From contig NW_001799021.1 of the NCBI RefSeq assembly GCF_000165425.1, positions 156,853 through 220,852 of the forward strand: a stretch of DNA of 64,000 nt, given 5' to 3'. Position 1 is the stretch's first letter; every line of letters begins with the position of its first letter. Below are positions 13,583-31,691 of this stretch, in pieces. This DNA comes from Paramecium tetraurelia. Lineage: Eukaryota; Ciliophora; Oligohymenophorea; Peniculida; Parameciidae. The notes beneath the pieces were generated by a model. The model was not told the DNA's origin and made no database searches. It worked only from the letters and a program-made list of their open reading frames with translations. A program made the translations under genes and the position numbers.

Positions 13583-14510
13583 ATGGAAAAATCACCACAA
13601 AAATTTTATGAAATCATTATCAATGCTAATTCCACAGTTGATTAGATATACACAGCAATTTTTGAATTGAGAACCATTAACAATTAGGAAGCTGTGGAAC
13701 TCTTGAAATAGGGTTTCCATCATCTGAACAAAGTAGAGAATAAGTCTTGCTTACTATTACATGAGATAGCCTATGCATTAGGGTAAGCAGACTTAGGTTT
13801 GGAACCATTAATCACTTAATTTCTCATTTAAATAATTAGCGATGATCAACAATTCGATGTAGTAAGACATGAGGGTGCTGAGGCTTTGGCAAACATAAAT
13901 TAAAAGGAGGCTTTGGAGATATTTGAGAAATATTCAAAGAAGAATGTTAATGATGATCTCAACATTTTACAAGATACTTGTACAATAGGTTTGGAGAAAG
14001 CCAAGTCAATTAATGAGTTAGGGCATTTATATGGAAAAAGGTATCTTGGAACAAGAGAACCTGCTGCTCCATTTGAGCATTTGGATAAGAATCCAGTGGA
14101 ATACATTTTGGATGATTAGACAACTTTGTTTAATAAATATAGAGCACTTTATTATTTGAGAAATAATGCTGAAACTTATTTTGATAAAATTGATCAATTG
14201 TTAACTAGCAACAAACTTGGAGCATTGTTTAAACATGAGGTAGATATAGAATTGAATAATAATATAGATTTGCTTTGTGATTGGTCAAGTAGGAGAAGCA
14301 CCAAAATAAATACATGAGGCTTTGATTAATATGATCAAGGATGAGAATTAGCCAGCGATTGCTCGTCATGAGGCTATTGCTGCTTTCTAAACTGTGAGTT
14401 CGAATAAAGAAATTACACTGGAGATTTTGAATGCATATGCTAAGAGTCCTGATCAGATAGTGAGGGAAACTGCTATAGTATCATTGAAGATGATGGAATT
14501 CTATGGTTGA
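13583..14510 (+). CDS. Deoxyhypusine hydroxylase
   Basis: The product catalyses the final step of hypusine formation on translation factor eIF5A (deoxyhypusine to hypusine, di-iron enzyme). Two exons (13583-14239, 14268-14510) with a 28-nt intron give 299 aa, the usual size of the family. The HEAT-type repeats carry the four His-Glu iron-binding pairs: H60-E61 (LLHEIAYALGQ), H96-E97 (VRHEGAEAL), H218-E219 (LFKHE, at the exon junction) and H253-E254 (ARHEAIAAF). The EPAAPFE linker is also present. Splicing is required to join KHE to ICFVIGQVGEAP. The identification is secure. Confidence 0.95.
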
Positions 14511-14588
14511 TTAATTGTATTGTAGAAATTATATATTAAATGTTGAATCGAGAGCAGGAATTATCAATATGACAATTAATATTTTATA

Positions 14589-15164
14589 ATGTAATCGTAA
14601 CCTAAGTCAGGATCTATTTATCATTGTTTATCCCCTTAGAATATTAAACGAGCGGTAAATAAGATTCAATGTCGAGAGCAATAAAGCAATCCTTGTGTGA
14701 GATTGAATAACTAGGACAATCGACTCAAATAATTCCAAACTCTTCTAAATTCATACATGCAGAGTAAATCGCCCTCTATCACTAAAACTATATAAAGTCG
14801 GAAAAGTCTGAATGAACCCAGCATAAACAACATAGCCAGAAACTCAGTGACTCCACAGAAAAGTGAGATATCAATAACACGCAAATAAAATACTGAGCAT
14901 AAGGAATTCTTACTCTGCTAATCCATCTCAAGTCAAGCTTCTGATTTCGGTCCTTAAAATCAATTTAAAGTGTAGTTGTAATAAATACAGCAAAAAGTGC
15001 ATGAACGCTTTAAGCGATATGAGGAGGAGAAGAGGTAATTTCATGAAGATAAGAAACTCTTTTTGGAAGAGAAAAAACAATTAATCTCAAGAATACAACA
15101 GTTGGAATTGTAGGTTCAAGAATTGACCAAAAAAAAAGAAGCTCTAGATCAATCATTTGGTTGA
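14589..15164 (+). CDS. Small basic protein with C-terminal coiled coil (191 aa)
   Basis: A single exon of 192 codons from ATG 14589 to TGA 15162. The N-terminal half is Ser/Lys/Arg-rich (for example SKSPSITKTIQSRKSL). The C-terminal third is a clear coiled coil (KRYEEEKRQFHEDKKLFLEE). It has no recognised domain, signal peptide or membrane segment. It sits between DOHH and another coiled-coil gene with short spacers. The start is the first ATG in the open frame. A cytoskeletal role is only a guess. Confidence 0.7.
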
Positions 15165-15210
15165 TATGCTACTAACAATTTTGTTTATATAAATATATAA
15201 TTTAACAGTT

Positions 15211-16461
15211 ATGAATACACAAATTAAAGCAACCAGATAACCATTATCTCAAATTGATTTTAATTAAGATCTAGATAATTGTGGCACAACACCTAAACAT
15301 AAATAATTCAAAACTGCTATTACACTAAATAGTGATTATAAGAATAATCAAAATTATAATGTCCAATTCAAGGTCAAATAGTAGAATCAAGCAATAGATT
15401 AACCTAGCATTAACAATGCAAGCAGACTTAATGAAAATAATACAATTTTCATGAGTCCTGCTCCACTTCGCAGAAATACTCAATTTCAAATATAATAATA
15501 ATAATAGCAATAGATTACTTCACCTTTATAGAAGAACTATAGTTAGAAGCATTTTTAACCCAATTCTCCAATTACTAAACCCAGCATGCAATTTAGAGGA
15601 GTATCTCAATAACCCTTTAATTAAAATGTCTCTCATACAACAACCCAAAAATTAGAGTCAGATGTTCAAATTCTCAAGAATCAGAATCATGCACTTTAAT
15701 AATAAATATTTTAATTAGAGTCTAATATTTAGAGAGGAAACAGCACTCAATTCATTAAAGAATTAGAAAACAAAATTTTAATGCTTTCAAAATTAAACGA
15801 AAAATTAAATTAAGATAATTAACAACTAATAAAAATTAGTAATGTAGAATAACTCAGAAAAGAAAAGGATCTCCAATCCAAACAATTAGAGGAATTGGAG
15901 AGTCAATATGAAAACTTGTTAAAATAGTTTGAGTAATTCGATTGTTAGAAATTGAATGAAATGGAGTAAATGAATCAAGAAAATAAGATAGAGCAATTGG
16001 TTATGGATCTGGAAGATAAAATCACTGGATTGATAATTGAGAATGAGAAATTGAATTAATAGATTTAAGAAGGGATGAAAATTGATTAAAATATTGAATA
16101 ACTCTAGTTAGAAGTGCAATCACATTAGATCGCATATTAAAAATTGAAACATGAAGAAGTCTAATATAGATATAAATACGATACAGCAAATTATGATGAG
16201 AAAGTGAGCAAGAGACATCAGCAGCAAAATGATAGTAGTAGAGATAAAGTATTCGAAAATGTATGAGAATCAGTATTAATTAATAGATTAAACTCTTGGA
16301 AGAGGAGAACTCTAAGTTGAGAGGGCTATTAAAGGATGAGGATTATGAGGAGGAGATCAAGGATCTGGAAGATAGGGTATGTCATTATTATTAAATGGTG
16401 TTAGATTCGAGTGATAGCCCAAGATAATAAAAAGCTAGAAATGTAATTGTTGTAGAAGTGA
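15211..16461 (+). CDS. Coiled-coil protein (398 aa)
   Basis: Three exons (15211-16260, 16287-16376, 16405-16461) with introns of 26 and 28 nt give 399 codons. Residues 1-170 are Gln/Asn/Ser-rich and probably unstructured, and residues 170-398 form a long coiled coil (KDLQSKQLEELESQYENL). The second intron must be removed to give the short heptad-rich C-terminus (DNKKLEMQLLQK). No family is recognised. It has the same general build as the neighbours on both sides. Confidence 0.75.
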
Positions 16462-16533
16462 TATATATATTGAATTGGCTTATTTCAAAAATTAATTCAG
16501 AGACTCTTGATTTTATATGAATTATTTAATAAA

Positions 16534-18144
16534 ATGAAGAGTTGTGATTTATGCAAAATTGGAGCACGTAGAAAGATGAGAGACTACTTGGAGGAGAAGT
16601 ACTTTGAAGCTTTTAATTTCTACTTTGCAAAGCCTATCAACGAAATCATAGCTTAGATTCCTCACGCCTCGCATGTAATATATTTTAAGGATTATGTAAT
16701 CTTAGATGAGCGGATGGAATATTTGAAAAGGTATGTGGTGTTGGTAATGTTATATTACAAGATTCTACAGCAATGAAGAGGTTGGGCCACGTATGGACAT
16801 TCTTATAGACTTCTACACTCAGAATTACAAGCATATGCATCCGAACTTGTGTGTGACTGATGCTCATAAGATCATGAATAAGCGCAACAATAGATATGAT
16901 AAATTGTTTTATCAGAAGGATCGCGAATAGAGTCATTAACAAGGGATGAGTAGACAAGTATTGAATTCGAAATCGACGGACAACATCAGTTTCGAAACTC
17001 AGGAACATGACATCTACGAGGAAGCCACTTAAGAAATCAGCAAGTAAGGTTTCGATTTAAGGGGATTGCAGATCATCAGAAATCTCTAACAATTAAATCA
17101 ATCAGAACAATCTGACATTACTTTGAAGGATTGCATTGTGCAAGTGAATCAGATGTATGGGAAACGCAAGAAACAATCCACTTATTCTAAGAGCATCAAA
17201 CAGCGCAAGCAAGCAGAAAGTTGTAAGAAAGGTATAACTAAGTCGATTATAGGGACGAATTCGAAAAGCGAATCGAAGATTTCATCGAATATCAAGCAGA
17301 ATAACGAGGAACCATTGGAATTGGGCAAGGGAATCGATTAATTTAATGATTTTGATGCTAAGCCAAAACTCACTAGAATGCAGAGTGATTCATAAACCAT
17401 CTAGAGAATGTTGAAGGAATATCAGAAGATGAAGCAATTGAGAAGTGCAGTCTCTTCCGATTAGTTACCGATGAGTACTTCGGTCCAAGGATTTTAAGGT
17501 TAATAAAAAAGTTTAAGATAAGATCATAATAATAATAATGGGAGTATGCATAGTAGTACCTCAACTAAACAAGAAGCACTCAAAAAAGTATATTAACCTT
17601 TGCCCAAGAAAATTACAACTAATTAAATTGATAAAATTGCCAAGGGTGGTTGCTTGACCGATAGGACTTACAAACGACCTCCTCCGATTTCAGAGGATCT
17701 GATGCTGAAGATTCATGATTAAATCAAGGGGTTGAACACTGTGGAAAGTAAATAGAAAGTTGAATTTAAATATATGATTCCATCATAGTATAATTCATAA
17801 TAAAATCAAAAATTAGTGAGTACCAAAGCTAAATCATCCAATTCCAAAAAAATAATCAGTGAGTTGGGCACTAAATCATAACACATCAATAAATAAACCA
17901 CATAGAAAGCTGATGAAATCGTTAAGAAATACATCTAATTTGCTTAATAAACAATGAAGAAGAAATTTGATTTTAAGTTGAATCTCTAAGGATTGAATGA
18001 GGAACCTCAAGAGGAAGAAATTTGTAATATATTTATCATATAATCCATTAAGCTAGCAAACGAAACAATTTCTTTACTGAAAGACACAGTCAAGTCTAGG
18101 ATAGAGAACAATTCAATTCTCATCGAAAAATCTTATAAAAATGA
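16534..18144 (+). CDS. Unrecognised 516-aa protein
   Basis: Three exons (16534-16730, 16762-18023, 18053-18144) with introns of 31 and 29 nt give 517 codons. The N-terminal 120 residues look folded and conserved in style (YFKDYVILDERMEYLKRF, then FYTQNYKHMHPNL) and begin with a CDLC pair. The rest is Lys/Ser/Gln-rich and probably disordered. No known domain is identified. Without the last intron the frame would run on into the next gene, so splicing at 18024 is well supported. Confidence 0.75.
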
Positions 18145-18191
18145 GAATTAATTATTATTAATATATTATTATTATAAATTGAGTCATTTTT

Positions 18192-18791
18192 ATGTCAGAA
18201 TTCGATCTATTTACGCATTCGAATTAAGTTTATAATCTTAATAATATTCATTAAACAACACAATTAAATTTAACAATGAACCCTATCCCTCAAAAAGAGA
18301 TCGTAAACATACCCAAATTCACAGTGGTTGGTCTAAGAAGGAGAATGTACTTGGCAAAAGAGACTGATCAAGAGAACAACACTTTTAGCCTAACTTTTAA
18401 GGAGTTTTTTTCAAACAAACTGAATGAAAAGATCCAAAATAGAGCATATCCAGGAAGAATCTATAGTCTCTACTATGATTTCAAAGATTTTTAGGATAGA
18501 TCCCAATTTAACTTTTATATACTAGTAGGTGAAGTGGTGACAGAAGTTGGAGTTGTTCCTGATGGCATGGAAGTCTATGAAGTGGAAGACTCCAATTATG
18601 CCAAATTTGAAGGAGGACCTGGACCCATACCTGAGATTGTCAAATAAGCTTGGTGTGCTTTGTATAAGATAAAGCCAGAAGAATGGGGGGGAAAGAGAAC
18701 CTATAAGACGGAGTTCGAAGTCTATAGAGAAGGACAAGAAGATATCAAAAACATGAGATTTGAATTGTACATTGGTTTGGTGATTGAATGA
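18192..18791 (+). CDS. GyrI-like / AraC effector-binding-domain protein (199 aa)
   Basis: An intronless frame of 200 codons. From about residue 35 it follows the bacterial effector-binding (GyrI-like, SOUL-related) fold: a start strand with VNIPKFTVVGLRRRMY, a central VGEVVTEVGVVPDGMEVYEV strand pair, AKFEGGPGPIPEIVKQAW, and an end FEVYREGQEDIKNMRFELYI. In bacteria this domain binds small molecules, alone or fused to transcription factors. Here it stands alone, with no DNA-binding domain. ATG 18192 is chosen as the first in frame; Met29 (18276) is an alternative start. Absence of introns in an intron-rich neighbourhood and the family's bacterial distribution make transfer from bacteria possible. 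Confidence 0.8.
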
Positions 18792-18828
18792 ATATAAAAA
18801 GATTATTGATTATGATAAATATATTATC

Positions 18829-25796
<6,968 letters not shown>

Positions 25797-25824
25797 ATTA
25801 TAGAATTAATTATATTTAATTTTT

Positions 25825-27090
25825 ATGAAAAACGTGAACAAATTTGTAATATTGTCACTACTTCTAATGATAAACTAAGCATTGGAAGATGTGGATATGA
25901 AACAACAAATTGAATAACTTGATCAAAACAGATTTGGTCACACTCTTCTTGATACAATTTACTTGTAATTGTAAACCTAAGAACCGATTGAAAGATTAAT
26001 GGGAACTTTACAATAAATTGAGGATAGATACTATCAAGATTAAAAGGAAGAGGATGTTTCACACAAAGACTATTAAGACTCCTGCAGCGTGGTATTGTCT
26101 CTAAACATTTCATATAGGATCTCTAAAATTTAGATCAAAATATCAAAGTGAGTGACAATGAACGTATCAAATTGGAAGCAAGATTGGAAGGTGAACTCTA
26201 TCCAAAGAGAGAAATCTTATAGAAATTAATATCTCAAAAGCAAGGAGAACTTAAAGAATTCAGCGGAGAGTTGAATGAATTAGATCAATAGAGAGAAGAA
26301 GAAAATGATGAACATCAACATAAAATTCACGAACACGAAGATGTTATTGCCATCTTGATGTAGGCTAGAACATTGTTTTCAGAGAATCTACAGTCACATG
26401 ACAACTCCTTTATTTAATTGAATAGCAATGGAATTGAATTACTGTAAAAGCATTTCGGAGCGTCCATCAAAAGAGCAAGTACTCATTATTATCAACCATT
26501 TAATAGGTAAATTCACCTATAGAACCTCTTGGGGTAAAATGTTCAAAGCTTTGGCCACCATAACTTCAAGAGTTAATCAATTGCAAGATTCAGCACAAGT
26601 TGACAATGTCATTTTGCTTATCGATTAATTATTAGAACAAGTTCATGATTCAATGGATCTTGAGAAGTTCTCAGAGGAAAAAAGAATTCAAGCTTACGAG
26701 AAGACCTAGAAACTTGCTTGTCATTTCAATCAATACCACTGAGAGCACTTTGGCATCAGCCATAACTGATTTCGCATTGTATCTTATTTATTAAACCTGT
26801 ATAGAGTGAATGAAGTGATCGAGTAGACTCAAGCCACTCTCGATAATGTAAATCAGAGATTGGAAATGCTCCAATAATCTAGAAATGATCGATTCACCAT
26901 ATGTGAATAAGAGGCTTAGGATTACTAGGATTCCAGATCACAGAGGTAATGATTATGTTTGCTTACTTTTAGGGATTCTGACAGGGATGTTGTATCATAA
27001 ACCATTGGATTGTTGAATAAATCATTAAGAACTTTGAAGGAGTAATTGGCATTGAGAATGGCAGCTGGAGAATAATTTGAAGATGTTTGA
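25825..27090 (+). CDS. Trichocyst matrix protein family member, one +1 frameshift
   Basis: Introns at 26092-26117, 26479-26506, 26779-26804 and 26946-26972 leave 296 codons if one surplus A in AAA 26710-26712 is discounted. With it, the frame meets TGA after NQYH. There is a signal peptide (MKNVNKFVILSLLLMINQA), and the mature part is acidic and alpha-helical. The C-terminal region has the style of the TMP family (EQTQATLDNVNQRLE, then DRDVVSQTIGLLNKSLRTL). These proteins are secreted into trichocysts, processed, and assembled as a crystalline matrix that expands on exocytosis. Because TMPs form a large multigene family, this copy may be a recent pseudogene, or the base may be an error. Family assignment is from recognition of the pattern, without alignment. 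Confidence 0.75.
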
Positions 27091-27240
27091 TTTAATATTA
27101 TCAGTTTGACATTCAAAGCACTTATTCATTATATTACTATTTCATAAAATTAATTAGCTACTCGTAGAAATTGTAAGACATTGAAACTTAAAAATATTCA
27201 TCACATAAATTAATTATTATTCAAGAGAAATTAAGTATTT

Positions 27241-27627
27241 TCAATCTAACACGAATGCTAACCAATCTTAATCTAATAATTTGTTTTATATATTTGATCT
27301 GTTTATTGATTTGATCCTGATCTATTTTCTTTGCATTGATCCCCTTGTAGTTAAACATTGGTCGACTGAAAATTCTTTTCTTTTTTGAAAGGAGGATTCA
27401 GGTCTCTCAGTAATCAAAGCCTTTTTATTCACGTGGCATATTTTATCAAGAATTTCTTTTGCATGCTTCTGAGTTGGAGTCACATAATGATATTCAAAGA
27501 GTGGTTTTTTTGTATAGAAATTCTTGTGCTTTGAAAAACGTGGTCGAAACGAAAAGCTAGTTTCGTCGTCTAACAAAAGGTTTGATGCATCAATAAATAT
27601 TTTTTGTCCATTTGATTTATGTCTCAT
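27241..27627 (-). CDS. Unrecognised basic protein (128 aa)
   Basis: A single frame of 129 codons on the minus strand, ATG at 27627, TGA at 27241. It is rich in Lys/Arg/Phe (for example SFRPRFSKHKNFYTKKPLF) and has no signal peptide or known motif. Codon choice resembles neighbouring genes. It is convergent with the trichocyst gene, which ends 150 bp away, and divergent from the laforin-like gene. A short intron near the 3' end cannot be excluded. Confidence 0.55.
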
Positions 27628-27900
27628 TAAATAAAATAAAATAGTTATTATCTCAATAAAGATAATAAAATGACGATATATTTACTTTCTTCAATTCAGT
27701 TCATTACAGTTATATTTATTAATAATTGTCAGATTAGTTGGTGTTATGCAATTCTCATGAACTAATACGATGTGTATTAATAATGAGTAATAAAAATTAT
27801 GAGCTATTATTATTTTTGAAATTAATGAAATATTTGAAAACGATATTTAGGTTAGATTTATTTAATAAAAGTAATTGATATATTAATATATTGAAACAAT

Positions 27901-28944
27901 ATGAGCTCTATTTCCATTTAGAGACACGTGAATTATGGGGAGGTGATTTTGATTGTTGGTGATTGTCATTTAGTGTAATGGAATGTGTAAAATGGAATTT
28001 AGATGGAATGGAATCCAGGAGATATTTGGAGAGCTCGTGTAGAGTGTTGTTGTTTACCCATGAATTACAGATACGTTATTGTGAAATAAAACAATCGACA
28101 AATCGTTGAATGGGAAGATGGAATAAATAGAGTTTTGAATTCCAAAGACGATGTAGAAGATGCATGGAGTCACATCAAAATCAGAATCAAAGTGAACTCT
28201 TATGTTGATTCAAAGATGTTTGTAAATTTATATTCAGAAAAGGGGAGATCCAAAATTAGACTAGATCAAGTAGTTACTGAGGAAAATGAATATGAGTATA
28301 GGATGGAATTGGAAATCCCTAGCAAATCAATTAATTCATATGCATTTAAGTACCAACAAGATCAAAAATGGGAACGAAATGGAGTCAGAGTATTTACCAA
28401 ACATCCCATTCTGAATAATGTGATCGAAATCGCAGACTCTGACGTAGACTTTGGTCTCAATTATAATCAAATATTGGAGAACCTCTATGTTGGTTCCTTT
28501 CTCTATAGCAAGTAAAATATAACGTAATTAGTTTTTAGTGAAATTCACATTCTATAGAAATTGGGAGTGGATGCCATAGTTAATCTATAAACGACTGAGG
28601 ATCTGATCAACAAGGATTTACAAGAGGGTTACTTTGATCAAATCAGAGAATCTTGTCAATCATATCAGATAACGTATTCGCATTTTCCTATCCGAGATTG
28701 CAATAAGCGATCCTTCCTGTAGAAGGGAATGCAGGCTTATTAGATCTTGAAGAAACTGATTGAGGAAGGTAAGTGCGTCTATGTTCATTGTACTGATGGC
28801 ATTCAGAGGAGCATTTAAACAGTCATACTCTATTTAGTATTGGATTTAAATTATTCTCTGGAAGACGCTATTACACTTGTGAAGACAGCCAGGAAGAGAT
28901 CGAAGCCTATTCGAGAAGTATTGTAGTAACTCTTGGAACAGTGA
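27901..28944 (+). CDS. Laforin-like glucan phosphatase: carbohydrate-binding module plus dual-specificity phosphatase (347 aa)
   Basis: An intronless frame of 348 codons. Residues about 10-70 match a CBM20 starch-binding module (GEVILIVGDCHLVQWN, then EWNPGDIWRARV). A second beta-rich part follows at about 85-170. Residues about 185-345 are a dual-specificity phosphatase with general acid D266 (HFPIRDC) and signature HCTDGIQRS (C297, R303). The CBM-plus-DSP order is that of laforin, which removes phosphate from glycogen or amylopectin and is known from protists that store insoluble glucan. The CX5R loop is intact, so activity is expected. The product is inferred to be cytosolic. Confidence 0.85.
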
Positions 28945-29019
28945 GTGATTTTTTTGTTATCCGATATTTGTAAATTATATATATTTATTCCCTGTATGTT
29001 TTTATATTTTTGTATTAAA

Positions 29020-29374
29020 TCATTTGCCATCGTATTGAGTGATGTTGTGTTTGAAATGCTCTAATTATTCTTCTGCATGATGTCTGTCCAAGATCTATTC
29101 ATTCAACTTCTTCTCTTCTCCTTCAAGTCCTTTTCCAAATCCCTATGTAATTAATTCGTAAAACTTACCAACACATATCTGGGTGGTTATTTGAAATGGC
29201 CAAACTAAAATTAAATGTGATTCATACTGTTTCATGTAAGACTCCTGGGTCCATGTAGGCACAAAAGAATCCAATGGCGCAAGTGATATAAAACATAGTT
29301 CTTCCAAATCTGTAATCTACTGGAGACACCCATCCAAGATGAGTTTGAGTATGACCCTTTTGGGCTACAATCAT
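29020..29374 (-). CDS. Small protein with one membrane segment (about 102 aa)
   Basis: Minus strand, introns at 29205-29227 and 29143-29168, TGA at 29020. One hydrophobic segment (TMFYITCAIGFFCAYM) is followed by a charged soluble tail (GKGLEGEEKKLNEQI). Start uncertain: ATG 29374 is used here. An alternative exon reaching back to ATG 29537 through introns (one at 29358-29382, 25 nt) would add a basic amphipathic N-terminus like a mitochondrial presequence, but that ATG overlaps the stop of the next gene. Small size, one TM and a basic leader would fit a mitochondrial inner-membrane protein. No family is recognised. Confidence 0.6.
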
Positions 29375-29533
29375 GCATTCACAATTTACCTGTCAGATTT
29401 TAGTACTTGTTTTCATTAAAGAGCAGCCTGAAATTCCTATTGAAAATGCTAGCCTTTTGCACTAAAATTATATATATATTTATATAACAAAAGGGAAAGA
29501 TAAAATATAATTAGAATAATATAAAAGTCACTT

Positions 29534-30881
29534 TCATTTATTTTCTAATTGAAAAGAATCATCATCCATTTGTGGTTCATCTTCATCTAATTATTTATTT
29601 ATTTAAGGTAGTTAAGTAAGTTTGTGTTAAGTTGATGGGGCACCTACATTAAAAATTAAACAAGACCTTTTTAAATATAATCGGACTAGATAAAATTGAT
29701 TAGTAGTTTGCCAATTTACAAACTGCAAGCTGCGCAATCAATCGAAACTTTTTTGTCAATGGATACTAGAGTTCCAAATTTGCTTTTGTTGTCCTAGATC
29801 ATGAAGTTGCCATCAGTCAATTTGATGGTGGCATGGTGTCTAGAGACAGTGATGTCTTAGGCTTTGATATCGCATTGGAATCCTCTTCCCTTTAAATATG
29901 GGGGATATGAATTACAATTTTGATATTGTCACTCAGAAGACTGTGGATTAAATAGATTTCATTGCATTAAGTTCTTCTCTTTATTGATGTTCTAATGATA
30001 GAGGGGGAGTATACTTCTACTAGGATGTACTGTAGATCAGGTCTGTCGAGTGTAAAGAGATCGAAGTATTCATCTTCATACTGAACTCGAATTGGGAGAC
30101 TTTCTTTGCAGATGGAACACTCATGTTGCTTGTTCCTAATATGAAGAAATTAGTAACCATTTGAGAGTCAAGCCGAATTGAGTTTCTTCCTTGGTGATAT
30201 TGGAATCTACCCAGTAACGTAAACAGTCCAAATGAACAGCCTAGCCATTGCCAGCACAACGACAGATATTCGTAAGAAAGAGTTGATCCTTGCTCTGCCT
30301 TCCTTCCATGAAACAAAACTTACATTGATATGTCACATTGGAGTCACTGAGGAAGGAATACTAAAATTTGATTGTCTAATAGCATACTTTGAGGGAGCAG
30401 GGTGCTTGAAAAGTCTGCATGTGCTTGTTGCGTTCCTCGATGACCTTGTACTCACTTTAAATTAATAGTGTATAATTAGTACACTCTTCCCAAGCGAATG
30501 ACGGAATTAACTACGAGAGGATATTCAGACCCATTGGATGATTTTATGTCCTTGACGACCATGAAGGGTGGCTGCATTACGGACAACAGGATTTCATAAT
30601 GATTTTCTATTAATGTTGATAAATGGATCAATTTTACTTGACTTGCTCACTTTAAGGAGCTGATTCTTGTTGGGCAACATCTCAGCACTCTCGGTGTAGA
30701 CTTGATCTGCAAAATGCATTTCATTATTACTCTCTTCATATATCGTGGTTGAACCTCCTTTAAATTTCCACACTGGGAACGTGTCAGTCTGCTCATGATC
30801 AATCAGACCCATCCCCTGTTTCTGATCCTGCTTGATCTGCACTTCCAAGTTGCTTTTATAGGCTGGCATAATTATAATCAT
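29534..30881 (-). CDS. FHA - RING-variant - FHA protein (405 aa), probable E3 ligase
   Basis: Six exons on the minus strand, introns at 30607-30637, 30455-30482, 30136-30157, 29890-29915 and 29644-29666, give 406 codons. First FHA-like part at about residues 60-130 (MVVKDIKSSNGSEYPLVV, IRLGRV). A RING-CH (C4HC3) finger spans C167, C170, C187, C189, H197, C200, C228, C231 (CRCAGNGQAVHLDC). A second, complete FHA starts at 296 (GRG, TVSRHHATI, DNKSKFGTL). The C-terminus is acidic. RING-CH domains recruit E2 enzymes, and FHA binds phosphothreonine, so phospho-dependent ubiquitination is inferred. The start lies 24 bp from the divergent gene at 30906. Confidence 0.88.
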
Positions 30882-30905
30882 CTTGTTAATTAATAAAAAT
30901 CGTTA

Positions 30906-31600
30906 ATGAGCAAGGTGTTCTCTCCAGATTAACGCAATCTAGGAGGTCGGCGAATTATATTGCAATAGATGCTCCAGCATCTGCATCATGTTGAGACTGC
31001 CAAGAGCACTCTCTCCCAAACCAACTCAAGCAGCAAATTACTCCGTCGAACTCCCTCTCCAGTTTTCAAATTCCTGGATCAATACAAGGAAGTCCTTAAC
31101 ACCTTTGACAAGGTACAAAAGATCCAATAAAAACGACCGTCCGTTGAGAAATTCAAAAACAACTACTTCCTCAAAAAAGTGCAAACCACCAATACCGAAC
31201 ATCAAAAGAATTTTGAAAAATGTAAGAAGAGGATCCAAGAAATGAACAACAAGAACAAGACCACTCTCAATCCAGCCCTCTTCTTCAGGAGAGTGGATAA
31301 GAGTCTTATCAATAAGACTTGTCCAATAAGTAATCAACTTCAATTTAATAAGTGCAGCCACGGCCACAAAAGAAAGAAATACAACAAGAGATTGATTGGG
31401 AAAGCATTGCCAAAAGAATCCCCTAATTAGCAGATCCCCTTTTTAAGAATAAAATAACTGACTTGATCGTTTCCAACCGGATCTATAGCGATGATGACTA
31501 TGCATTCCTAGTCTGCCTGATTTCAAGTGTGAATAATGCTGAATAATCCAAAATCATACTAATAATGAGTCAAATATTGAATGAGTTGGGATTGTTGTGA
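30906..31600 (+). CDS. Unrecognised basic protein (223 aa)
   Basis: Two exons (30906-31329, 31353-31600) with a 23-nt intron give 224 codons. The N-terminal two thirds are Lys/Arg/Asn-rich. The C-terminal part is helical and more acidic (ITDLIVSNRIYSDDDYAF). Without splicing the frame ends at a TGA after about 177 codons, whereas the spliced C-terminus is clearly protein-like. No domain is recognised. Confidence 0.7.
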
Positions 31601-31691
31601 TTTTGTCTATTATAATTACTTTTTTTTGTTATGTTTTTTAAATATATATGTATGCACACATCTCTGTTATATAAATTTAATAATAATCAAT

